DNA from: Pegea sp. RAD2-039
Lineage: Eukaryota > Chordata > Thaliacea > Salpida > Salpidae
Length of the DNA stretch: 64,000 bases
NCBI GenBank assembly: GCA_034620365.1
Contig: JAQGEQ010000363.1
Span: 806,001-870,000, forward strand
Direction: 5' to 3'
This document shows positions 46,788 to 57,723 of this stretch, piece after piece. Below the pieces are notes generated by a model that was given only the letters and a program-made list of their open reading frames with translations, was not told the DNA's origin and did not search any database. The translations under genes and the position numbers were made by a program. The first letter of the stretch is position 1; each line of letters begins with the position of its first letter.

Positions 46788-47731
46788 GGTGGACCTCGAA
46801 CTTTGTATTTGAAATCAGTTGGTTGCTCTTTCTGATTTCGGCTGTACGCCTCTTTTAGAAGACGCTTATTTTCTACGCGATCATCTTCACACATATCATG
46901 TGCTACTCTGATGCCCTGGAATTTTTCGTCCTGCTTAAGTTTATACAGCTTAGCAAGAAACTTACGTTTGTCCCATCTTTCCTGAAAGGACACTTTTAAC
47001 GGTCTTTTATGATTTGATCTTTTTGCCCCGAGTCTGGTCATTGAAACTTTTGGAGCGTCCACAGCACCAAGGCCTTGAGTGCACATTTGATTAAAAGTCT
47101 TGATATCATCGTCTTTATCAGTCTCAGGGACACCAAAGATGATGACATTGTTTTCTCTATCCTCCCGGTCCAGAGTAAGTTTCTTGTGCGTGTCAGTAAC
47201 CTTCTTGGCAAGAAGTTGCACCACGCTAGTATTTTTTTCGGATCCAGAATTACCAACAACTGAGGCCCATGTGAGAGGCTTCTTTGTGGAGGCTTCCAGT
47301 TCATCCATAGATTTGGATAAGATAGAAATATTTTCATTGATTTTGGCAACATCGTTGCCAATTTCAGATTTTAATTTGGTCAATTCAGTGGATATGGTGT
47401 TGCTGATGTCAGACAATAGGCTTTTGTTAGTGCTGGACGAGGTAGTTGTTTTGTCCATAGATCTACATTTAATGCAGGACCAACAAAATCCCACTTGCTG
47501 CATTTTATTATTTTCAAATATATCATATAATTTTTTATTCACATCACTACAAGTGAGGTGAAACCTAGAGAGGCATTTGATGCAATCTATTGCCAGATCT
47601 TTACCAGAGCAAGTTTTGTTACAAGCTTGGCGATTGCCACTGCAAGCTTGTTTTGAAGAACTTGGTTTGCTTGGGTTTTTTGGAGCTTTTGACCGCAAGG
47701 TCCTGTCATTTGTATCTACCATAGTTTCCAT
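46736..47731 (-). CDS. LINE ORF1: PHD finger, coiled coil and RRM-like protein
   Basis: 331 residues. The N-terminal Cys/His cluster (CNKTC, CIKC, FHLTC, CWSC and CIKC at about 38-88) is a PHD-type finger as found in CR1-group ORF1 proteins. A helical region around 110-150 (LLSDISNTISTELTKLKSEI) may be a coiled coil. The region at about 194-300 (RENNVIIFGVPE, RLGAKRSNHKRPLKVSF, GIRVAHDM) is the RRM-like nucleic-acid-binding fold common in LINE ORF1p. Role: RNA binding and chaperoning of the element's own transcript. Its last 52 nt overlap the start of ORF2 in another frame. Confidence 0.85.
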   Translation of the reverse strand: METMVDTNDRTLRSKAPKNPSKPSSSKQACSGNRQACNKTCSGKDLAIDCIKCLSRFHLTCSDVNKKLYDIFENNKMQQVGFCWSCIKCRSMDKTTTSSSTNKSLLSDISNTISTELTKLKSEIGNDVAKINENISILSKSMDELEASTKKPLTWASVVGNSGSEKNTSVVQLLAKKVTDTHKKLTLDREDRENNVIIFGVPETDKDDDIKTFNQMCTQGLGAVDAPKVSMTRLGAKRSNHKRPLKVSFQERWDKRKFLAKLYKLKQDEKFQGIRVAHDMCEDDRVENKRLLKEAYSRNQKEQPTDFKYKVRGPPWALQIVKVFSKNGSAK

Positions 47732-48088
47732 GATAAATTTTTAGTAACTCCCACCAAAGTATACCAAGTTAATAAAGTATACCAAATATACCAAGTTAAT
47801 AATATATAATAATAAGTAAAGATATAAATAAATACACCACAAAAGTTAATCACAGCTTATTAGCAGTTATTCAAAAATGTGTATCCACCAAAGATTTATA
47901 AAAGATTTTTACTGTCACCAACCACAAAATATAATATATATATAATAAACAATTCACTTCCTAGAAATAAATTTATCACAACTTATAAGCACTTATTCAA
48001 ATAGAACCTATAACCTGAAACTTATTCAAATAGAATGATATCAAGCTATTATCTTGTAATTCTTCAAAACTTCAAACTGCAGTACACA

Positions 48089-48880
48089 CTGTAGAAAGCT
48101 GGTCAACGAATTGGCAGCGCAGAATCCAGCCCACACAGTCTGAACTTATAACGTTTTCTCGTAAACCAACTGCAAATTCCTTGAACCAATACTCCATCAA
48201 TAGATTTATTATTCAACGAGTATCTTCGGTCCTAGACCTTGGCATTACTCTATCATCATCGAAATGGCGCAATTATGTTTCGAAAATCTTTGGAAAATCA
48301 ACCAATCTCGTCTTCCTTATTATAAAGACCTTTAATTTTAAGGACCCATGCTTTTTTTTATCAATCTTTTCAAATTGTACGTACATCCAATTCTTGAATA
48401 CAATGTTAGTGCATGGATGCCATATCAAGTTAGTGATATCAAAAAAATCGAGTCTGTTCAGGCAACATTTACGAGATTGGTATGCAGGAAACTTGATATT
48501 AAAAATGATAGTTATAAACATCGTCTCAGCTTCTTCAATTTAGATACTTTGGAAATTCGACGGATTAAATACGACTTAATTCTTATTTTTTAAATTACCC
48601 ACAATTTAATTGACCTTCAGTTTGATGTTTTTTTCCATTAGTCCTTCCCTCAAGTCATATGACACACATTATATCTTAATAAGCCTATATCACCTAGTAC
48701 ATTAATCAGAGCGATTTTTTCTCATACTGCACAATTAGTACATGGAACCAGCTGCCATCAGACATTGTCATGTCAGAATCACTCGTGTTGTTTAAGCAGA
48801 AGTTTAACCGTTATAACATTGCCAATACTGTCATTTCTAAACTGTGCATTTTTCCTCCTTTGTTTTTTAAATATTACTAA
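48089..48880 (+). mobile_element. Inverted 5'-truncated LINE fragment of the same family
   Basis: Plus-strand reading is a diverged copy of the ORF2 C-terminus: WSTNWQRRIQPTQSELIT-like wording, then RVSSVLDLGITLSSSKW, LFKLYVHPILEYNVSAWMPY and FTRLVCRKLDIK. It corresponds to 44509 down to 43750 of the large element but in opposite orientation, with many point changes and frameshifts. It lies immediately upstream of the large element's 5' side, making an inverted repeat pair. Confidence 0.85.
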
Positions 48881-49741
48881 AATTACTAAGTAAAAAAGTA
48901 ATATACAAATTTTGACAAATAGCACCGCGTAAGGGATGAGAATATTTTTGCAATTAATACCTTTGTTTCTATATATTTTATTTCTTTGTTTTATTTTTAT
49001 TCACCTAAATCAAAATAATTTTTTAAGATAAAGAATCTTTCATTTAAGCTTCTTACTTTATTATTTAGTCAAATCTTTGAAGGTCGAACTTTAAATATTA
49101 AAAAATTGTCAAATTTATCCAAATTTTGAGTGAAGTCAAAATACAAATAATACTTTATTTGCAGTTTCTATTATTAGTATTTTATAAATCATTTTTATGA
49201 GAAAAATTTATGTTTAGTTTTTCATTTGTTTGTAAATTTACTCTAAATTATGAAATTAAAAAAGGAAGGAATACATTTTTCTAATTTAAATTAAAGGTGA
49301 TTGAAGCTATAATAAAATAATTTAAAAATTATTTCACCTAAAAAGTCACAATCTGTTTTATGTTAATGTTATAACCTTTTAATATAACTTTTTCTTTGAA
49401 GGCTTTCATTAAAGAATTTACAATTTTTCCCTTAATATTAAATTCTTTAAAATTTTATATACTTCATTAAATTTTTATTTTGTAGTTTTAATCCAACTTT
49501 AAAAAGTAAAATTGTATCTTTTAAACTTTTAAAACTAATTTTTAATTTTACTTAAGAGCTATGGGTTTATATACTTCTGTTTCCATCTTTATAAACTTTT
49601 CCTAAACATTTCATGATAAATTTAGAAATTCTAGCAAATATTAATAACTAATTTTGCTATGTGTAGTTTTACAACTAAATATTTGTTTTTTATAAATATT
49701 GTAGTAAAACTTTTTAAATTTAAGTTCATAGAATATTTATT
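48881..49741. other. AT-rich spacer upstream of ZMAT5
   Basis: No gene recognised. It presumably contains the ZMAT5 promoter and 5' UTR. Confidence 0.5.
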
Positions 49742-51494
49742 ATGGGAAAGCAATATTATTGTGATTATTGCCAACGTCAGTTTCAAGACCATCTTGCTGC
49801 TCGAAAAAAGCATCTTAGTAGCCAGACACATAATTTGAATTATCAGTTGTGGCACAAACAGTTTAAAGGTTAAATGTTGTTTATACTCTTAACAAATGAT
49901 TTTATAAAATACTTTTGTGTTTTGATAGATAAAAAGCAGTTATTGGAAAGTTGTATAAAAAAATTCCCTTGTCATAAGTATTTTACTACTGGAAGGTGCT
50001 CTTTTGGTGATCTTTGCAAATATCGACACATAAATGAACAAGAAATTATTGAATTGAAAAAGGAAATAGGTTAGAATGATTGAAAATAAAGATTTGTTAA
50101 TTTTAGAACCATTTTATGGTGGTTCTCATAAACAATTGATTGATGTAATTGAAGATATAATTAAAAAGCAAAACATGAGATATGACATTCAGTTTATGCC
50201 ACCTAAAAAATGGCATTGGAAAGCAAGAACTTCTGCTTTAAGTTTATTTCAACAAATTGATCCAAACATCTCTTATCATACCGTTTTTTGTAGCTCTGTT
50301 TTGAATCTTTGTGAAACAGTTTCATTATGTCCAAGTTTACTTAAAAGCAAGAAAATTATTTATTTTCATGAAAATCAATTGGTGTACCCAGTTCGTAGTA
50401 AAAAAGATAGAGATTTTCAATATGGATATAATCAAATTGTCTCTTGTCTTGTTGCTGATTTGATTCTGTTTAATTCAGCCTATAACATGAATTCATTTTT
50501 GAATTCAATTTCTTCTTTTTTGAAATTAATCCCTGATAATAGACCAAAAAATCTTGATAAAATCATCAAACCGAAGTGCCAAGTGTTATATTTTCCTCTT
50601 CCTAACATCTCTTCCAGCGATTTATCCTTGAAAATTGAAGAAAAGAGAATTTTAAAGATCGTGTGGCCTCATCGGTGGGAATTTGATAAAAATCCTGAAA
50701 CGTTTTTCAACACGTTGTTAGAATTGAAATCTGAAGGTTTTATCTTCAAAGTTTCTGTACTTGGTGAAAGCTTTCAAGATGTTCCTGAGATCTTTTCACA
50801 CGCTCATCAACATCTTGGTGATGAATACATCGAACATTTTGGAAGATTAGAAGATAAAACAAAGTACTATGAAGTTTTAGAAGCAAGTGATGTTGTTGTA
50901 TCAACCGCTTATCATGAGTTTTTTGGAGTTGCTGTATTAGAAGCTGTATCAATGGGATGCTTTCCTTTATGTCCTAACAGAATAGTTTATCCGGAAATTT
51001 ATCCTGGAGCTTGTATCTATAATACTGATAGACAGCTGTATAAAAAGTTGAGATACTTTTCAAAAAATCCTCATATACCTTCTATCGAATATAAAAAGTT
51101 AGATTTTGATTTAAACAGATTTAAAATAGAAAATTTAGAACCTGAATATCTGAAGGTACTTAAAAATGAAAATCAGCTTAATGTAAGTATTTAGTAGCAT
51201 TTTATTCAATTTTAAACTGGTTTCACTAAACTACTTTCTATTCTATTTGTTTCAATTGTTTGTTAGACTTTTAATAGAAATTTTATGAATTTTACAGCTA
51301 GAGAAGAAGAAGGAGATTTAGATAATCGCCCAGGACCAGAGATTTTGTTTGAATGGATGAACAATAGAAGAACAGATGATGAAAATTACATAAATTATCA
51401 GATTCCACTAGCGCTTCAAAATGTGTCTCTTCCTCTGTCTCTTCTACCTCCTTCTTCTGATTATTCTTGTGATATCGAAACTAACTGGGGATGA
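49742..51494 (+). CDS. ZMAT5: ZMAT5, U11/U12 snRNP 20K zinc-finger protein
   Basis: Three exons, 49742-49868, 49929-50069 and 51298-51494, join in phase to 154 residues (human 170). Exon 1 is a matrin/U1-C-type C2H2 finger (MGKQYYCDYCQRQFQDHL, then H-x5-H). Exon 2 carries a CCCH finger (CHKYFTTGRCSFGDLCKYRH). Exon 3, reached through the junction codon GCT, gives AREEEGDLDNRP, LFEWMNNRR and the C-terminal LSLLPPSS ... ETNWG, matching the WLEKR ... VQWG pattern of ZMAT5. Family knowledge: the 20K protein of the U11/U12 di-snRNP, part of the minor (U12-type) spliceosome. Odd: its 1228-bp second intron contains the complete QTMAN gene on the same strand, starting 6 nt after the donor. If the intron is retained, translation stops at TAG 50072-50074 after both zinc fingers. 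Confidence 0.9.
50076..51194 (+). CDS. QTMAN: QTMAN/GTDC1, tRNA-queuosine mannosyltransferase, nested in a ZMAT5 intron
   Basis: A single exon encodes 372 residues (human 458; a variable linker is shorter here). ILEPFYGGSHKQLID, PPKKWHWKARTSALSLFQ, YFHENQLVYPV, DFQYGYNQIVSCLVADLIL and IVWPHRWEFDKNPETFF match GTDC1 closely. The GT-B C-terminal half has STAYHEFFGVAVLEAVSMGC, with the E-x7-E type nucleotide-sugar-binding motif, followed by CPNRIVYPEIYPG. Family knowledge: transfers mannose from GDP-mannose to queuosine at the wobble position of tRNA-Asp. It lies wholly inside ZMAT5 intron 2. Its ATG is one base after the stop that would end a ZMAT5 intron-retained frame, and 6 nt after the donor GTTAGA, so no separate promoter fits upstream except within ZMAT5 exons. 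Confidence 0.95.
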   Translation: MIENKDLLILEPFYGGSHKQLIDVIEDIIKKQNMRYDIQFMPPKKWHWKARTSALSLFQQIDPNISYHTVFCSSVLNLCETVSLCPSLLKSKKIIYFHENQLVYPVRSKKDRDFQYGYNQIVSCLVADLILFNSAYNMNSFLNSISSFLKLIPDNRPKNLDKIIKPKCQVLYFPLPNISSSDLSLKIEEKRILKIVWPHRWEFDKNPETFFNTLLELKSEGFIFKVSVLGESFQDVPEIFSHAHQHLGDEYIEHFGRLEDKTKYYEVLEASDVVVSTAYHEFFGVAVLEAVSMGCFPLCPNRIVYPEIYPGACIYNTDRQLYKKLRYFSKNPHIPSIEYKKLDFDLNRFKIENLEPEYLKVLKNENQLNVSI

Positions 51495-51520
51495 TATGTG
51501 ATACTTTGAGTTTCGTCAAA

Positions 51521-51526
51521 AATAAA
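51521..51526 (+). terminator. Polyadenylation signal for ZMAT5
   Basis: AATAAA 27 nt after the ZMAT5 stop. It may be shared with QTMAN, since no AATAAA is seen in the 100 bp between the QTMAN stop (51194) and ZMAT5 exon 3. Confidence 0.6.
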
Positions 51527-51529
51527 TTT

Positions 51530-52594
51530 CAACTTTCAAAAATATTTTGTATTTTTTAAGTTAAAGTAATTGATATAAGATAAAAACGCTGATAATCAAA
51601 CAATCTTTATCTTATGCAATAATCCTTACTTGAATATCATCTAGTCTTCTGAAAAATCTTGTCATATATTTGGAACTTCAGTAAAAGAACTCTGTAACAT
51701 GTTTTCTAAAGAATTTTGGTTTAAATTGAATCAAAATAGTACGTGTATAGAATATTACGGCTTAGCACAACAATACTTATAAGCTTGAATAAGTTTAAAA
51801 AATAACAATGATAAGTTTGCTGTCAAATAATCTAAATGTTTGTAAATTTAACTAAGACAACAAAATCTGCACTAGAGTAACCTAATCCACCAAAACTTTC
51901 ACATTTGTTCAATTGTAGAATAAATAGACTTTAGTTTGCTATTTGGACTTGGTAAAGAGGAACAGCAAATCAACTCTGAACGGACGTACAAAGAGCGAAA
52001 CCTTTTTTTCTTTAATTGTTAAAAACTACAAAAGGTAAAAAAGTCTATTTTTTGTGTCAGATACTAGTTAGTGGTGAGCGAGTAGGTGGAATTTTCTATT
52101 CATAAAATAGTCAGATTACATTTAAAACAAATAAGGAAAAAAGTCAAATCAGTCTCTTGAATAATCCTAGAATATTTTTATATTCACAAAAAGAAAGTTG
52201 TTTTTTATATTCTGCTTTAGTTCTGCTGAATAATGGTTCTCTTTTGTCATTTCAATTTCATTTCAGATGAACGAGACGTTTTGTTTATTTAAATAGTATT
52301 TCAACTTTTATAATTACATATATTTTAAATCTACTGGACAAAAACTTAAATTTTTCAAAGATATATATATATCAATAATATTTTCAACCTTTTGTTGAAG
52401 TCTATACTTAAAAATTTGATAAAAGCTTTTTTAGAAACTTTTCTAAACAAGTTTGTCTTTAACTCGATTTTTAGCTACTTTGAATTATTTATTTTTATAT
52501 GTTACAATAATTGTACAAGTTAATTTATTAGCTTAAGTAATTTTTCCTGTTAAATCTCACTGTAGACTAAATCAATAATTTGCTTTTATTTTAG
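51530..52594. other. AT-rich spacer
   Basis: No gene recognised. It ends in a plausible acceptor (TTGCTTTTATTTTAG, ending near 52595), about 107 nt before the protease start. Confidence 0.5.
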
Positions 52595-52701
52595 TTCTTC
52601 ACGCTCCAGAAAGCTTTTGTAATGTTGAAAAAGATTGCGTTATTATTTTAGAAACAACTTGCACAAGATCGTCGGTTAGAATTTTTATTGAGATTTATGT
52701 G

Positions 52702-55025
<2,324 letters not shown>

Positions 55026-55332
55026 AACCAGGAACAAAGTCTTTTGATAATATTTAGATGATTAAAATAAGTTTATAGAGCTTAAAGTCTCCATTTTAAA
55101 ATATCTTATAGTTTACAACAAATAATGCTCTAAAATAGGATCTAATAAATCTATATTTATTTAAAACAAATTCAAATGCTCTAAAATGTTATTGGATGAG
55201 TTAAATGTTTATAAACCATCATTACGAATCTGTTATCTCAATATTTTGGGTAAATCATAAGTTAATTTTACGGTTGAATGGTTCTAACTGGTGGGTATCG
55301 GAGCAGAACCAGTTTCAAAATTTAGTTCTTCT

Positions 55333-55338
55333 AATAAA
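55333..55338 (+). terminator. Candidate polyadenylation signal for the protease
   Basis: AATAAA about 310 nt after the stop. In such AT-rich DNA the hexamer is expected by chance, so the assignment is weak. Confidence 0.3.
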
Positions 55339-55339
55339 A

Positions 55340-57723
55340 TCTTCATAATTTTAAAGTCCAAAATATTAGATTAAACCAAAGATAACAATTTTATTGAAGC
55401 ATTATAAATTTAAAGTTTCTAAATTTAAATAACATTTTAAAGATGTTTCATCAGCCAACAAAGTCCAGATGATTCGCCTTCAAATAATCGTTACAATTAT
55501 CTTCACTTTTCTAAACCTGTGAGCTATAATCTATGTATTCAATTTTTTCAATCATTTTTGTTATGCAAATTTTCTCAAATATTTTTTTGTGAGAAATAAA
55601 TCAGAATATATTTCTCAATTTTGTAATTCTTTTCGTTAGAATTTAATTCAGTTGGTACTTTTTTGTCCATTTCAATTATTTAAAATTTTTCATCAACACA
55701 TTTTGAAAAAAGATTTCTGAAACTAGTAGAGACATGAAGCTTGTAAATGAACATTTTATTGCACATAGTAAAATATCTTCTTCTTTGTGAAAATTTTATG
55801 AAAAGAACTTTCTTTTATGTACATCAGGTTTTATACATTTGAATCTTAATCAAATGCTTTTAAATCTTTACTATTATCAAATCAAATCTCAAATTTAAAG
55901 CATTGTATTCGATTATCTCATGACCAATCTTAATTTTGTGGAATAGAAATCCTTGACATGACTAAATCGATCTTCTAATTTCTCTTTAAAAGTTTATGAA
56001 GCTTTAGGTTTATAAATCTTACAATTTTGGATATCTACATTGCTTATATATTATATACAAGAATATTTATTAAAAAAGTGATTAAACTATTATATACTTT
56101 ATGTTGGTTCTTATTTACTGCATTGAAAGCATTTTTGAGTACAGAGTAAACTTTTTTATATAGCTAAAACAATAAAATCTAAACTTTATTGTTTGTAATT
56201 TAATGTTTCAAATACATAAAAAAAGCTGTTAAAATAAATGTTTTAAAAGTTTATGAATCTACTTTTTTTTAATTTTATCGGAGTTGCATTAGAATTCAAA
56301 AATTATTTTCAACTAAATTATACAACAAAAATTAATACCAAATTCATGTTTGCTCTTACGTGTATGAAGTGTATTTGCGTAAAACGAGTAAACAAGACAT
56401 AATATTAGAAAATAAATAATATAAAAGTAACTTATTTTTTTGTTTTTTATCGTGGATTAATTTTGATTCTAAAAATTGAAAAATGAATAAAATTTTATCT
56501 TACTGGATTAAAAAGAACGAGATTTATAATTAATATTTAATCAATTTTACTCATTGGGGAGTTAAACTCATATCATGACCTTAAAGGTATTCTAACTGTA
56601 TAAGAAGAATTTGTATAAATTTGACAAGTCTCAGAAACTAATTGTTTGATTTGTTAAAAAACCATTCTCTTATAAGAATATTATATAAATATTTATAAAT
56701 ACATCAAATATCATATAAAATGGATTATTTTTATGTTTACTAATTCATATAGATTTACTTAAATTTCTTTTGCATTTGTTTAAATCTTAATTGAAACGAC
56801 TTACGAAATATGATGAAATTTTAAACTAAGGTTTTTTATTTGAGATTTTATTATATTTCACATCGATTCATGTTTGAGAGATTCTTGATATAATATGAAA
56901 ATTCTCTTATAAATTTCAAATAATACAATTTTCAGTAAAAATTAAACTGTTAGAAAATAAACAAAATTATTTCAAGCTGAGTAAACTTTTTATAAAATAA
57001 TTTCATCAGAAGTATTTCTATTTTAGTCATAGTAGGAAAAAAACGTTTGTTCATTTTCGTTTCTCATTAAAAACAATTAGTCAGGGAAAAGTTTCGTGAA
57101 TCTGAATAGTTTAAAAAAAAGTTGAAAAAAGTTTCCACTGCTTTTGTTACTTTGTCAGAAAAGCAAATAATAAGTTGAAAGTAAACTGAAGTTTTGTAAG
57201 TTAATCCATGTTTCCAACATGTCATGATATATATTGAAAAATATTTAAAGAGTAAATATATTTATTCTATAGCACCCTGATCTACGACGACTTGTCGATT
57301 TATTAAATTCAGTGTATTTGATTTCACGCTGCCCTGGAAGCATAGTTTGAAAAATTAAATTTATTGTAAAAATTCTAATATCAAATAAACTTAAACTTGT
57401 TACCAGCAAATCATTATTGAAGTAAAAACCATTTAAAGTATATAAGATGGTCAATAAAAACCTTAAAAATAACTTTAATATAATATTATTAGCCTTAAAA
57501 TTATATTTTTAAGCTAGCTATAAATAGAAATGAATATTTAAGTACTTGCTATTAATAAACGATTAAAAGTAATATCTTAAAAAAAAACTTAAAAAAACAT
57601 GTTTAAAAAGTTTTTGAAAATATTACTAAAATAATTCAAAATCAGAATACTACTTGACAGATACGAATTAAAACCAAAACCATAACAAAACTGCGCAAGA
57701 CGAGGCAAATATCAGAACAATTA
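55340..57723. other. AT-rich spacer
   Basis: About 2.4 kb between convergent genes, with no readable exon. Confidence 0.55.

Larger units (their letters stand above)
43581..47760 (-). mobile_element. Nearly full-length CR1/L2-like non-LTR retrotransposon
   Basis: A 4.2-kb minus-strand element with ORF1 (47731-46736), an overlapping ORF2 (46787-43887), a short 3' UTR and an (AAAT)n tail at 43581-43600. The order PHD-type ORF1, apurinic-type endonuclease, reverse transcriptase and microsatellite tail, plus the terminal QLRRHKLHLNKP motif, places it near the CR1/L2/Jockey group. Its 3' end is about 97% identical to the copy at 36906. One base is missing near 43897 relative to that copy, shifting the frame just before the conserved C-terminal stretch. 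The 5' boundary is not fixed; it may reach about 48088. Confidence 0.9.

Noticed and set aside
47100..47561. Plus-strand frame of 153 codons opposite LINE ORF1
   Set aside because: Antisense shadow of ORF1.
50746..50952. 68-codon minus frame opposite QTMAN
   Set aside because: Antisense shadow with low-complexity Gln/His composition.
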